Assembly (NCBI RefSeq): GCF_040807025.1
Contig: NC_090942.1
Coordinates: 203,414,747 to 203,478,746 of the forward strand
Reading direction: 5' to 3'
Source: Struthio camelus
Taxonomy: Eukaryota > Chordata > Aves > Struthioniformes > Struthionidae
Length of the DNA stretch: 64,000 nucleotides
A program made the translations under genes and the position numbers. The notes below the pieces were generated by a model that did not search any database, had not been told where the DNA came from, and saw only the letters and a list, made by a program, of their open reading frames with translations. Positions within the stretch are counted from its first letter, which is position 1. Every line of letters starts with the position of its first letter. Shown piece by piece: positions 35,267 through 49,756 of this stretch.

Positions 35267-38200
35267 AAACCTTGAATTTAGTCAAGTAATTGCATATAAA
35301 GATAGGGCTTGCTATGATATTGCAGGGTAGTTGTCTGCTGTAGTAAAGCCAGCAGTGCAGACTGTAGGCTTGAACTTTTGTAGTAATTCATAATTTAGAC
35401 GTGTTTAACAAAAGAGAGTTTAAGGACTATTCAGCATTAGTTTCAATTATTTTATCTATTTTACGAGGCTTTCTTTCTGCGGAGGTTCTCAAACTTTTAA
35501 TGATCCCGTTTGCTCCCTCTTCCCACGTTTGCAGAGGCATCTGGGAGACACTATTGCTAAGAAGCTTTTAGAGTGGAAAAGGAGATATGTTTGTGAGCGG
35601 CGATGAGGTCTGGGAAAGCTGTTAGGTAAGCGTGCAATATCAGGAGCTGCGCTTCTGCACCTCAGCTGCTCAGTTTTGGAATTGCAACCTGTCCCGCTGT
35701 GTGACAGTGTTCTCTGCTCTCTGCACAGCTTCACTGTGGTCTGCACCTCCTGAGCCCATCCGGTTTTATGTTTCTTTGTAGCTTCTCAGGAAATAGCGGT
35801 TTTGAAGGTCGGGGTCATCTTGAACTTGGTTCTAGACATTTGAGAGTGATCATTTTTCTGATCTAACTGCATGCAAGTTAGTGTGTCCTGATTTATGCGT
35901 TAAACAATGGCAATCATTTATTGGTCTTCACAAACAAGTTATTTCCCACTAGTGCACTCTCCATTACTTCTACCTGGAAATACAGATACTCTTACAACTG
36001 TAGTACAATATACGATATCCTAGGAAGATGATAGCAAAAGTTGATTCTCTTAGGTGTCATGCACATGCATGAAACTCTTTATAAGTTTCTTACTAGGCAG
36101 CTTGCCAATCCAGCTGTGTGCCATCCAGTGCTTTGCCACGGGTGCTCTAATGCCTCTCTGAGGTGGTGTAGGCAGTACTGTTTCTTCCCTCGGCACGCGC
36201 TGTGTTAGGATCTGTAGTAGTTCAGCCAACCCGTTTACAAAGCACTGAGTTAATACTTGCCAAGAACATGTGGTGAACAGTCAGCAGGCAGGTGAACGTG
36301 GAGGATTTTTTTTTTTTTTATGCAGTATTTACTGAATGAAAAATACATAGGCGTAGGTTTTGTTCTCCTGTTTATATATGCCTCCTTCTGTTTACTCTGG
36401 AGTCCTTTCTCAGTTTCTGCTAAGACTTTCTGGGGTATCTAGAAATCCCTCTGCAGCAGCTCATGCAGTCTTTCTGCTGCAAGTGAGCTTTTTATGATCC
36501 TGGCTGGTCTAGCAGTTAAATAAGATCTGGTGCAGCAAAAGCATGTCCTTCTAATCCTGTCTTCTAGCGAACACTTTCTGTCCTGTTATCCTTAAGGTTT
36601 TTTCCCCTCTCCAGCGCCTGGTTCTTCTGTTGTCTTGCTTTTTGCAAAGAAACTAGAGGAAGTAGCTTTAGCTGCAGCCAGGGTTTGTCCCAAGGTATTT
36701 CAACCAGAGCAAGCTTTAACGAGTGACGTTTTGTTTCACCAGAAGAACAAGTAGTGAAGCCTCTATCGTCAAAAGATGGCAGCATTTGTTATAAACCAGC
36801 TTGATGAGCCGTGTATGGACAGATTCTCCAAATCATAAAAGACTTTGAACCTCTATTAATTCCACCTTTAATATTTACAAGTCTGGTGTTTTAAAGGCAT
36901 GAATTCCCAACTATTAAACTTTCCCACAACTAATAGACAATGACATGCTTTTCAAAACAAAAATTCCTTCAATGACCCTATTCAAAAGCTGGCTTTAGAA
37001 ATTTCTTGGTGAAATGTCAATTCTTCATGTCAATTACTATATTATCTGCTATGTTGTTAATGTATTGCTGGCAAAAAATTAACTCTGCTCACCGTAGGCA
37101 GTTCTGTATTTAATCTTAGGTGGCAAAGGCTGATCAAAGCTGATCAGCATTACAAAAAAATTTTGAACTTAAAGCTTCATTTGAGAAGTCTGGTAACCTG
37201 ATGCTTGAGAGAAGATCTGTTTGCTGACCTGTTTGTTTGGTTTCTCCCATTATTAGATGAACTTGGCAACAGCAAAATCTTCCTCTCCAAAAGAGACTGC
37301 CTGATAGTTTGTGATGAAATTTATAAGCATTTTTTTTTAATCTAGTCTAGTGTTTGAAGAAAAACTTGCTGCAAGAAGGGTGCATAAGTACAGGAGAAAA
37401 CTGGATTTGTTAGTAGCATCCTGAGCTGTAAGGTATTCATGACCTTAGTATTCAAGGTAAGTATTGACTGATGATTATAAGTATGAATTAGTGAAGAGGC
37501 TTTCTGTTTTGATAAGCAATGATAATTCCCTAATTACCTCAAAATTTTTGGTATGAGAATGTGTTGCTTTTTGAGGGGGTTTTGGGTGGGGGAAGAGGGT
37601 TGTTTAGTTTTTTGTTTTTAACTTACATGTATTGATGGTTTCTGGTATTACCTCTAGAACATCTAATCTTGTGAAGGGTATAGAAGACAAACTGGGTACA
37701 ACACATGATGCTTGGATTCTGTCAACACTAGCTGATTATCTTATTTGTGTCTCATATCTCTTGCAAGTGTTCTCATACAGTGTTAACTACGGAACCAGCT
37801 GGAGTTATTCCTAACACAAAAAGCCCATTCACAAATACAGATACTTGAGTGCAGTGTTACTATGAGCTCGATCTGGCCGGCCTAAGTGTAAATACCCCTC
37901 CTTCAAATGCAAATGTGATTAATTTGTGTAATTTATGGTGTGGACTTAAGCTGGCTCTACTCAGCTGCTTCTGACTTTCTGTGCCTTTCTTCTCCCGCCC
38001 GCATCCCTCCAGGTGCCAGAAGGGGCAGAGGGATTCCTTTACAGCTCACTGACTTATGCAATTGATAGATCTCTTGTCTTTCAAGACGAAAACATGTTTT
38101 CTTTTGGCTTTGTATAAGAGCTTAAAGGCAATATTGGAAACAACTTACATGCAGCACTTAAAGCTTTACTGTCCAGTGGTTTGAAAGTGATTGTGATAAG

Positions 38201-40704
38201 AGCAGAATTTTGGGGGAAGATCTGAAAGAAGAAAGACCAGTAATTTTTCTACAAAGCTGAGGAAATCATATAGAAGTAATTTTAGTATTTAAAATGTATC
38301 AAAATGCACCTAGCACTTGTGATTAAATAGCTGATGGAAAAACAAGTTACAAGTTAGGTTTCTTCTGGCGTTTTGTATGTGCAATTATGGTTAATTAAAA
38401 GTGAATAGTGCTTTTCAGGGACAACAAAACTCATAAGTTTTTGCAACTGAATAGTAATGGCATATGCTACTTCCAGAAAAAGCTTTTAGTTATGTGGGCT
38501 GATAACATATCTTAATACGTTATGGTTCCAAACGCAGACACGGTTATGGGATTGTGAAGATTCTTAACTTGGCAACACTTCTTTCTGCAAACAAACCGAG
38601 TGTAGCTCTCGCTTTTGGGATCCTTTGAAATATATAGATACACTGAGGAAGGAAACCACTGACAGGCCTTGGGCATTACTTTTGAGAATTATTTTGCAGA
38701 GGCAGAGGTGAGGAGTCATCTGGAGGATTTAGTGGATTCCAGAAGTCAGCTGCCTTTGTAGCTGTGTTCTCCAACTGTGAAAATGGCAAAGCAGAATTTA
38801 CTGTTCCCAGAATAGACGGTAGAAATCTTTTCAGTTGTCATGCCTTAATTCATTGCCAAATGTAACTCAGTACCCAAGGAGAATCTTGCATTGATTATGC
38901 TAATTGCTGCTGTAGCCCTGTTTGTATTTATGCACATACTCTCTGCATTGAGGCTGAAAAGGCCTTGCATAAGTAAAAACTTTCTTTGTTACTATGATAA
39001 GAGAATGTTTCCTGGGCAAGAAGCCTTGTGGCTACTCTTCTTCTAGTTAAAGAATTTTGTTAATGTTGTTTTAGCCATACAACAAATTGTAACCATGGTT
39101 GGTAACACATAATTTAAAAAAAAAAAAAATAAAGTCCTCACTGTGCAACTGTAAAAGGTTAAAGTGCCTTATGTGGAGAATTAATACACCTTACCTGTCA
39201 CAGTGAATATGCTTCTTTGAATCCTCTAGCAGTGGAGATGATGGTCGTGATCATAAAATTGCGATGGTGTTTATGCTGGCAAACAAACAAACAACCCCCC
39301 ACTTGCAGCAAGGCATCTCTTCGCTGGCTGTTTTTGTCCCCCTTTTCCCTCCATCTCAGATTTTTCCTTCCTTTCCGCTCCCCCCAATGCCTTGAAGGCA
39401 TCCATCACGTGGTGATCACTTGAAGGCAGCGTCACTTGCTCGAGTGATGTTGCTCTGCGGTGTCCATGAGGAGTCTGGGCTCTAGCTTATGTGCTTGTGG
39501 AAATTACTACACTACTTTAAGTTATTAGTGGCCCCTGGCAGACTTTCTTTCCCATCTTGTGACTGACTCTGTAAGCCAGGACAGCAAAAAGGCCATTCAC
39601 TGACGTCTTCATCAGTGTAATTCTCTGCTGTTTGTCTGCACTCAAACTTGCCTTCAAGCTTAAACTTAAGATGATAGACTGAATTGGAGTGCCTGGGGAA
39701 GGCAAATGCTCACTTTTACTACTTCTGTCTCCTGCAGGAGGGTGGGTAGATATTTGGGTAACTTCTTACACCCCTGCAGTAAGAAGAGGTGTCCATTACA
39801 GATGATGCCTTTGAGGTAAGTGTTGTGCGGGACCTTCTGGGTGATGGTGCGCCTGTGCTGCAGACCGGTCCTGGAAAGTGTGGGGGCGCGCAGTGCAGCA
39901 ACTTGCGTTTCTTTATGCTGATGTGGCACAAAGGCCTGCGGAGCCACTCCTCCTGCTTCGCATTTCAAAAAAATGTCTCTGCTTTATTAATGGCCTAGCA
40001 GTGCATTGGGGAGAAACCTGCGTCCTGTTGCTGGTTATCCTGAGTAAAAATGCCATCAAGCCAGCAACATGTTAAGGTAAAACAGTTGTAGCTTGGTATT
40101 TCTGCCCAGGACGTTCATTCTAGCCGGTGACAAGACATGTATGGGATTCCGGGCCCCCATAGCCTTTCAGCAGGGAAAGGCTGTGTGTGCATTGCTTGGC
40201 AGCATCTTATTGTGTTGGCTTTTGGCCACGTGATGCTGTCAGCTCTGTGATCTTGAGTCATTTGTCTAAAAACAACTCCCTGCTGCATAGGGAAGAAAGC
40301 ACTAGTAGGTGACTGCCAGTCAGGAAACAAGAATCGCTCGGTTAGCAAGGTCACAGAAGTATGTCTTTTGGAGACCAGTGGCGAAGTGCTAAGGTCTTAG
40401 TGCAGTGACACTGCCTGCGTCTGTAACAGATGTGAAATGAGTGTTTGGTCATATAAATGCACTAAATGCCTGTCCCAGTTGTGTCAGTAAATAGTGTTTC
40501 TACCATGTTTATGTGAATGATTGAGCTTAGTCTGTATTAGCAAATGGAAATTACATTGTCATGAATCTCGTTTATACTTTCTATTCAATACCTTTCTCTG
40601 AACAAGTAAAAAACTTGCAATGACATAAGGGGTGCTTACCTTTGTAGACATGGTCATGCCCGTGGGGAGTATCTGTTGAGTTTCAGTACCGGTAACTTCT
40701 GGAA

Positions 40705-40830
40705 ATATACATATATATGTATATGTGTGTGTGTGTGTGTATATATATATATAAACAAATATAAAAATTTATATACAAATAACATTTTTATAAAAATTGA
40801 TCTGTGTGTGTATATGTACATATATATAAC
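40705..40830. repeat. TG/TA microsatellite cluster
   Basis: An alternating purine-pyrimidine tract, (TA)n-(TG)n-(TA)n, at 40705-40753, with a second TG/TA patch at 40805-40829. It is prone to Z-DNA or cruciform formation and to length polymorphism. Confidence 0.9.
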
Positions 40831-43800
40831 ATTTAACCCTTTTCCTTAGAAACTGAGAGAAGTTAAGGCTGTACGTCTGGTGAAAGAATACACTTGCACA
40901 TTTATCACTCTCTTTCCACTCATGAGGAGCGTCAGGCAAAATGTGAAGTTTACTTTTGAGATTCTTGCAGAGACTGTAATACCCGAATATGACTTTGGAC
41001 AGGAACCTCTGTGTGAGGGCAAAGGAGGAGGGAGGAAATAAGCATTGCGCCTAAGGAACAAGAGCACTTCCTTTTGTATGCTTCTTCGTGTAGCTGAATT
41101 TCTTGCTCTGGAAAGAAAGTATCTGACTCTAAAAGAATGGGTTTGACTAGAATAAGCCTTTTAGGGGAGTAGTGTGTGGGTTTGGGATTTTATTTTTTCT
41201 CCTCAGCGATTGAGTGAGAATGTGTCTTCCTGTAGCATGCATCTTGTGAGGTCTTGGCAATCGTTTCACCTCTTGGCTCAGAAAGGAGAGTGTTTGGTGG
41301 GGTTTTTTGTTTTTTGTTTTTTGTTTTCATATCATGCAGTGATTTGGAAGGTACCTGAATACTTTGTAGTAATCCTGAAAATAAACCTGTAGATGGTAAG
41401 CGAGCCAGCTCCCTAAACACACATGTACTTATCAGATGTTCTGGGTGGCTTTCTTGAAGGAACTTTAAGAAATTTTCTGAAGGTGGATGTTCAGCGCTTT
41501 CTGAAGTTTGCACCTCTGTCAGATTGTATTTCGAGAGGGAAGCACCCAAAACTGCTAGCTGTTCCTGACAAATGGCATTTTACCCTCAGGCTCATTTATT
41601 ATACAATCCAATGATGTCCCTTATGCCTGCAGGATTATTTTCTGTGATGTAACGTATGCTTCCACCCCTTTTGATTAATGTGACATAGGCAAGATGAAAG
41701 ATAACGGAGAACGATTTAAGGAGGAATGGCTAGGAATAAGGAACAGCAGGATCATAAAAGAAAAAGGTACCTTTACTCCCAGGGGTGATCCCAAGCGTCT
41801 GAAAACTGCAGACAACTATTTCGTGTGTCAAAAGTCAAACCTGGAATTCCCTTTTTGTCCTCTACCTTGACCAAGTTAAAATGTATTTGAATCCAACCTA
41901 ATAAAATGCTACATTGTGTATTTTGGAGACACTGGGCTGTAGAAAGTGAAACCACGTGCTTAATTTTGAGTGCTTCATGTTGCAGGTGACCTCAAAGTGT
42001 CAGAGAGCCTATGTGTAAGCTGCTTCGTGGTGTGGGACTGTCTGACGTAGCACAGTAGGCCAGTATGTCCCTGGACAAGCTGCAGCAGCATGAAGTGTGG
42101 TGTAGGCCAGTTTCCCTCTCTTCGCAGGGAGGCTTCACTGAGCTCCTTCCTTAGACCACCTCCGATAGCCAAGGTTCAGCTCTGCACTGCAGTCAAACAG
42201 ATGAGATACGTTCACGTTATTCGCAGACCTTCAGTGCTATAACACTGAAACACTGAATCCTTTGGAATTATGAGGCTGTTGTGGAAACTAGCTGTGTGCA
42301 CGAGTATATACTTCTAGGCTCTTTGCAGGGCTGAAGTAAACTGCAGTTGTCACTACCTAGCTGTATTTTTATCCTTTTGTAGCAGTATCTTGCTTGAACT
42401 TTTTAAGACGTCTCTAGAAACCAAAGAGCTAATATTAAGAAGCCAATCCTAAGAATGTTTTTGCTTTTATTTTTCTTTTTGTAGCTGAGCAATAGACTGA
42501 TAAAGGAAGTGTTTTGAAATTGTGAAAACAAAAGCTGATTTGCAGTGCTTACATTTCTGAAATATGACAGGCTTGTCTTGCCTGCAGTGCTGAAGGTACT
42601 AGGTTGTGCTGGTGCATCTAATCTAATGAGCAGTGCTGTTGCCTCCTGGTATTAACATATAAATCACGTGCTATGGTTATTTTGTTCCAAAAAATCAATA
42701 AGGAAAAAGGCAGCACCGCTTGATGTCTGTCATCCTGTCCCTCCCGCAAAAAGAAACCATGTTTTAGAAATGTTTAAAGTGGAAGTGGTATCCATTTCAC
42801 TGGAAGCTGACAACATTATCTAACGAGTTAGAAACAACAGAGGAGGAAGCCGAAAATTGAGCTGAACTTGTAACTGAAACTGCAGGCTGGAGTGGTGGGA
42901 CGCAGTGGTAATGTCTTGTTCTGCTTTTTTTTTTTTGGTTTTTTCCTGAAGCAGAATTCGAAAGCTAGAATAGTTTTCTTGATGGTACAAAGCTGCCTGT
43001 TACATTGCAGCCTAACAAATGCTTACGGTTCTGCTTTATGTAAAGATTAAATATTAACTTATTTGAAGGAAGTCTTCATGTTACAGGATAAAGATGGCGT
43101 GAAACTGTTGACTTATTTGCCAAATGACTGTGGACAATTACTAGGCTCTGTGCCTCAGCGTTGCTCTTCATTTAATCCATCTGTGAATGGGAGTAATATC
43201 AGTGAGAGGGAGCCCATGTTAGGTAGGATTACAGCTATTTGTTGAGGTCGGGGCATGCCTTCTCCCAGAACTGTCTGTGACCTGTAGAAGCAGAGTCAGA
43301 AAATTTACATGCCCTTCTGAGGCAGAAGGGAACTGGCCATCTCTAATTTTTTATTTAATGTAATGATGGTGAGATAGAATGAAAATCAGAAGTGTTTCAC
43401 TGTTGGGTTTTACTTCAGACTGCAGGAATTTGCCAAACTAAAATTGTTCTGCACGGTCTAATAGCTCTGCGTTCTGACCTAAGGGACCTAGGTAAGAACG
43501 AGAAAATTATCTTCCTGGTGCTGTGAAGCTTTAATTAATGTTTATGAAGTTACTTTAGGGATTTTTGATGAAGTCTCACAGGTAATAATATGTGATGTAA
43601 TGTTAAACTTTTTCCTGCATGTAGAAACTGCTCATTATTTTGAATCTTCTAGCATCAAATTGACTCTGAATTTCGTGTTTTGTACTAACAGCAGAAGTGA
43701 GACTACAGATTACGGAACCCTTCAGCCAGAATTACCCTTTTAAAATCCTGTAATTTCATAGATAACGATGTTCTCCTATGTCATTAGAGGATTATTAAGA

Positions 43801-45588
43801 ATTTTTTTATATTTCTTGTCTAGGGAAATGCATGTTTGTCCAACTCTATGCAGAGATGTTTACTTAAGATAGAGCAGGAGCCAGTGACAAAGCTTAGTCT
43901 AAAATATGCTGGTAATTTTTGAAGCTGAGCAAACAAACTTTATCTAGCAACCTTGTTTCAATTTCCACCTTTTTTTATCTCATCTTCCCCTTCTTGTGTT
44001 ATGTTGAGTTGTTTAAAAACTTTAATATTAACAAGGAAATGAAGATAAAACACAAAATAAAATTTTAAAGCAAAACGTGTATAGCATTTGCTGTAAAAAT
44101 AAGGACGTCCGTAGCTTGCAGTAGAGTAATACTGAAACTATTGCATGACACAATTCTAATATATACATGCTCTGCAGGTAGGCAGTAATGTGCCTCAGGT
44201 CTGTTTTTCTGTGTTGACTGTGCTCTAGACAGAAACCCAGGAGGAGGGTGTGCAAGTATGCATAACTAATGTGAAATTAAGCTGTTCTTTAGGATTAACC
44301 TCCTTTAGTTTGAAACCAACCGTGTTCTGTTCTAAGCGATAAATTCCCTCCTCCTTTAGGGGAAGGAATCGAAACCTTTTCCATTAACTTCCTAGAGGCC
44401 TCCGTGGGCAGATAGAGGGTGCTGAGTGAGTATTTTAAGAGATAAAAATCACCTTTCTGAGCAAAAAGGGAAAATCTGTATGTTGAGGTATCACCTCATT
44501 ACATCTCTTTGCTATAAAAAGAGGCTAGGTTGCATAATATAGTTGCAGACTCCTTTGCTATAGATATCTACCGTTAAGTGAGAAACATGCCACCGCTGTG
44601 ACCAAAGTAGTGTCGAAGCCCTGCAGAGTTAGGTCTGTAGCGCGCATCAGGAAAAAGCACTTCTGCACTTGTGCGCAGACTGCAGAAATGTCAGAGCTGG
44701 CGGCAAGAGGAGACGATCGGAGAGAGGTGAGCCGCAGCAGGCGGGCAGTGCTCTGCTGACCTTTTGCTAGTGTTGATGACGAGAAGCTTAAATTTGCTTT
44801 ATTAGATGAAGAGACAGGAAAAGATCCCTTCCTTATTGAATTTCAGGAATTCAGTGTCTGAGCGAGGAGAGTGGTAAGAACAGAGTGACCAATAAGGGCG
44901 GCTGCTTTCTGTTCAGCATTTTACATGTCCTGATGAATGAACCGTGAAGGTTTTGGAGAAGCCTGAGAGAAGAAGGATGCCCAAGTCAGGCAGGTACACA
45001 AGGTAGATTTGAACAGTAGAACTTGCTGTTGGGATAAAAAGAAATGACAGTGTAGGAGAGGAGGAAGTGGAGAGGTTTTAACTGTGCCTCAAGAATTCAG
45101 GTCAGGGGAAGAAAAATCAAAAATAGGTTGTGACAGGGAAGAGAGAAGTGCTGGAGGAATGCTTGAGAGAGACATAAGTAGAATACAAGTAACGTGGTTT
45201 CGTAGGGACTTTCGTAAGAACTTCTTTTATTTCATTTACTGCCTTCCAACTGTATACCTGTGAGTTTTCTTTTCTTTAAGTGCCTCATAAGCCATGGTAG
45301 GTGCATATCTGAAAGGCAACATGTATGAATTATGATCTAGTTAATGTCTGTGAAAAGGAATATGCTTGCTCAGTTAGAGTAGGGAATGGAATCTCTTCAA
45401 GCTCTTCCACGGACTCACCAGTCAGTCCTCAGTGACTGGAAGAAGGAATATTAATTCCCAGAGGGGTAGGGCAGCTCCATTAACAGCTGAAGCATACTTT
45501 GGGACAAGTCAGCTATCTCCACTTTTAACTAAACCTTGATTCAGTACAGATTTACTTACCACGTTGTTTTTTTTTTTTTCTCTTCCAG

Positions 45589-45615
45589 TTACCATTTCCT
45601 CGACTGCAGAAAAAG
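45589..45615 (+). CDS. ZDHHC20: ZDHHC20 exon 2 (27-nt microexon)
   Basis: After a strong polypyrimidine tract and TCTTCCAG, a 27-base exon reads (F)TISSTAEK with one G left over, then GTAATA. Joined to exons 1 and 3 it gives ELCVFTISSTAEKVVYLV, aligning with human ELCVFTIFGNEENGKTVVYLV but three residues shorter. It encodes the first extracytosolic loop between TM1 and TM2. Phases on both sides fit exactly, and this is the only segment found in the long interval that restores the frame and the FTI motif. Confidence 0.88.
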
Positions 45616-48600
45616 GTAATATTTTTAATGTTTTTTGAAGATTTGAATAACTTGTTGTACACTAGTATTATGGATTATAGATTTTAAATGTATCCCTTTA
45701 TGTGTGAAGTCTCTGTAGTGAGTAAAATGGTGCTAAAAAAACAGGTAAATATTGGGAGGTCTAGTTTGTTGAGTGTCTAGTACCAAGAACTTGAGATCAT
45801 GACAAGACCTGTGAGTAATGCAACCATGATTTAGATTTGCAAATATTTTTAAACAGTTTAAGTTTTAGTGTTTAAAATAGCACCTTCTCGGAAGAGAAAA
45901 AGGAGAAGACAGAAAGAAATGCAGCAAATCCACAAGACCATTTTCTGTTTATTCCTGAAAGGATGTTGAATATTCATCTTACCATCTTCCTCGCACCCTA
46001 TGACCTGAACCACTTTGGAAGAATTGTGGTTCTACTGCTTGCTGTTTTCCAAACAGCTTACCAAATTCCTCAAAACTTCATTCTTTAGGATTGGTTAGAA
46101 CTGAGCAAACGCACAATCATTTCAAAAGTGACCATACAGTATAATTTTAAATGTCCAGATAAAATGGTTACGGCCTCGTATTGACAAATTCTACTTCAGT
46201 CTTAATATTGCATTTGGCAGGTGTGTGCTATAGTGGGTAGTATTCATAGAAATACAAATTGACTAAAGAACTTCCAGAAGTCTCGCTCTCCCACTTCTTT
46301 TAGTTATGAACAAAAGCTAGACTAAAAGGATCGTTCCGTTCCAGAAGTTCAAATTTTATTTTCATAAAACTCTGACCTTTTTCGGCAGAAACAGAGAATG
46401 ACTGGTAGGATTTCTGTTTGAGAGTTCACTTCCGCCTATGGTGGGTGGAGTTGAGTAGTCATCCCGTTTTTATAATAAGTGTAGGTTTGCAGTTCCACTG
46501 TCCACAGTGTGCTGACTTCAGAGTATGAGACCATTGGTGACAGTCTGTCATCTCTTGCATAAAGAGAGGGGAATTTAGAGGTAACCCTCCAGTTTACTTC
46601 CTGGTAGGGAACATCCAGGGAAAACTGAAAGGGAGGAACCTTGGTAGAATCTGTTCATCTTTTAATGAAGAGGTGAAAGAGTGGAGAACCACCCAAGCTC
46701 TTCAAGGCAGAAGCTGTTTTACCCTGGGTTTTTACAGCACATTGGAGAGCCAAGCGCCATGAAGACTTCAGGAAACTACAGATTACTATGGTGCTTTACT
46801 GTTGACTTTTATATGGATAGTTTTACTTCCCAGTTTCTTTTGTGGAAGGCAAGATCCATGCCTCCATTAAGGAAGCCTGTCAAAACAAATGCCGTTGGCG
46901 CAGTATAGCGAGATCTCTGGCTTTAATTCAGATGCAGTGCCCATCCGAATGAAGCAGGCTGCCTTAGATCTACTGGAGAAGAAAAACGCTTAATTAATTA
47001 ATGAGACTGGCAGTATCTTTGAAACCTGACTGTTAGGCTTTTAACAATGGTTACTTGCGTACTTGTTGTACCTTCAGTTCTAAGGAATGCCGCAGGTATC
47101 CTGCAGACGTATTTCTCTGATCTTCAGATCAGAGTTTGATCCGAAAATGAGGTATTAAATCTTCTCCATTTGAAATCTAAAGTTCTCATAAGCTTTATAA
47201 AGTTTTTATAAGCAGAAAATAACATCAAAAGAGAATTACGCTTAATGGCCAAGGTAGTATGTAACATTCCAGTGTAAATCAATAGTGTGTATCCTAACAA
47301 ATATATTTTTGCTTCATATTTCTGTGTATTGTGTTCAAATCCTTTTACTGTAATATTTAATTGCAACTTTTGATTTAATTAGTGGTGGTTTCTTCACCTG
47401 CTTAGAGCTGTTTTCCTGTCTGTAATTTCAAATGCTTGTGCAGATTTTTATCTGCTAGGAAAAGGCAAGAAAGTCAACTCTGCATCTCTCTTAATATAAC
47501 ATAGTTCTGTTATGTATTGTAACCCCTCTGTAATCTGACTCTGTTTGGAGTACTATTAAGAGTAATTCTGAAAAGGGTGTTAAGAGCAGATCTTAGGAGG
47601 ATGCTAAGAGCAGATCTTATGACATTGCCCTCCTAAGGGCATAAATTATGATCTAATATGCATCAATGCCTGTGAAGAGAAATGATTTCACTTGGTCACG
47701 GCGTGGTACCAAGTCTTCTGGATTCCCTAGTGCAGACAGGGCTTCTTCATGAATCTTGCAAAACCAGCAGATGTTGAAGACTTTTTTACTTTTTTTTAAA
47801 CTAGCTTTAATTACAAGAAAATGAGCTGAAAGGAATGAAGCCATTTTATAATAGTACTTGGAAGTGATGCAAGATGCTTCAGGGACTAGTCTCCGTAGGA
47901 GCTGTTGCTACCCCGAAAGGGTGGGTAGGTGGACTGCAAAAGTAAAGCTGTCGAAAACGGTAGCTTCCCTCCCTCTCTTGTTTCTTGGGCGGCACTGACA
48001 GGACAGACCTCTCCAGTCACAGGAGGAATGGACAGCACTGGAGCAGGAAACGAAGCTGGAACTTATTCAGTGCTGGGCCATTATGGACTGCTTTTTGCAG
48101 GGTCTTTCTCCTCTGAGTGTTGCCCAGATGGGGGCTATCACCAGAACTTCTGTAAAAGTCTTGTTTTACCTTGAGGTGTCCCTCTGACTGTTGAGCACAG
48201 GCCCTTGACTTTTAATGATGCTGACAGGTTGCAAGATCTCAGTTATTGCAGAAAACAGTGTTGTTAAAGTGCTCTTGCATTTGCAGGTGCCTCTTTTATT
48301 TTTACTAAATACTGGTAGCACTACCACAGATTTGTACTCTTGCTGCAGCTAGCTGTGCTCTCTGTTGGTCTGTTAGTCTGTGTGTTATCAGGGCATTTAC
48401 AGCCTATCACAAGACTTTAAGGTTCTGCTCTTTGAAGTATTGTGTGTGCACTAAAAATAATCCTTCAAAAAACTTGGATTGTGAGGGTGATTTTTATGGA
48501 CGGAATGAAACTGTCTAAGTTAGTTTTCCTGTGCTCTACTCTCTGCTGTATCCCACTTCCGCTTTCCTTCTATTCAATTCCTCTTACTCCCTTCTCCCCA

Positions 48601-49269
48601 AAAGTTTTGATTTGTATAGCTGTTTCCAGTGCAATTTTATGTTGGTTTTTCTCCTCTCTTCCAAACAGCTTTCTTACACTTTAATTGCTTAACCATATTA
48701 TGTTTGAATGTGTATAGTACATTTTAACAGAAGATAGTTTCTTATTATGTGGTGCCTAGCCCAGGGAAACATGAGTGCTTGCCTATGAGGATAACAGTTT
48801 TAGGATTCTGCAGAAAAAAAAAGGGTTTTCTGTTTCGCATCTTCATTCAGTTTCACAGCTGAAAATTTGCCCTGTCTCTCTATGACTGGAGGAGTCAGAG
48901 GCAAAAAGTACCTTCACAAAAAAAAGTTCTGGAAGAAATATTTCAAATATATATATATTTTTTTTATTGTAATGAACAAGGAAATCCTGAAAGTTGACAA
49001 ATTAAGACTGTTTTCTATAAATGTGCACATGCATTTTTTTGGGAATTCCTGAAATTTACAGTCGCTCTGCCGTCCCTGTAGTATGGAATTTAACTTCTTA
49101 AAGAACTCTCTTTGTCTGCACAGAGAAGTATGTCAGGTGTCCTTCTAATATAAGTGAGGATGATGTAAATATTCTGTGTAACTTCTTTTCCTGGGTTTGC
49201 TGTCTGGCTTCATGCAGCTATTTTCTCTTGGCAAATGGTAAAAGCAACTGTTAAGAGGAAATAAGATTG

Positions 49270-49520
49270 GAAAAATTCCTGGATCATAAAGTCTGGATCT
49301 CTGGTCCTTAAGTCAACTATATCACATAGACCAACTCAAGAACTGATTGAGCTCTATCCTAAAGCCACCAGCGTTCTGTTGCCACTGTGACTCTAATAGC
49401 AGGGATCTTCCAGGTTACGTTCCTCTGATGATTGGGATAAGATTTCCGAACAATTTTTCACTCACAATCGGCTCTCATCTCAGGGTGCAGTCGTCTTCCT
49501 TCTTGGTTTGTGGTTTTTAG
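49270..49520 (-). mobile_element. Possible old CR1-like fragment, antisense
   Basis: Phrases such as GACCAACTCAAGAACTGATT and GAGCTCTATCCTAAAGCC resemble reverse-complemented 3' regions of diverged CR1 subfamilies. The copy is old, so the boundaries and call are tentative. Confidence 0.35.
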
Positions 49521-49756
49521 TCTCATTGATGACGACCACTGCCTTCCACAGTGGGACAATACTTTGCAGTTTCTATTGGAAGTACGTCTCTTGATGCATC
49601 CTAAGAAATTAAATAAAATTCTGTAGGTCACTTATCAAATGCTTTACTATAACCTATACTGGAATTATGGCATCTTCTTTATCCAAACAGGTTAGCTAGT
49701 TACATGCCACAGGTAAAACTGTCTTCATTTCTGTTTTTCCTTCAAAATCTATTTTA

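Larger units (their letters stand above)
26766..45588 (+). other. ZDHHC20: ZDHHC20 intron 1 (18.8 kb)
   Basis: From GTGAGT to TCTTCCAG. The first 650 bp continue the CpG island with a G15 run and (CT)13; the rest is AT-rich. Recognised contents are a MIR-like SINE relic near 28645-28775, TG/TA microsatellites at 33570-33626 and 40705-40830, a T23 run at 35244-35266, and a 10-bp perfect palindrome at 35039-35060. No further exon or RNA gene was recognised. Confidence 0.85.

Noticed and set aside
44688..44726. Possible alternative first exon: ATG followed by 13 codons and a GTGAGC donor, in a slightly GC-rich patch
   Set aside because: No CpG island, no known N-terminus and no supporting motif; a short ATG-to-donor stretch is common by chance.
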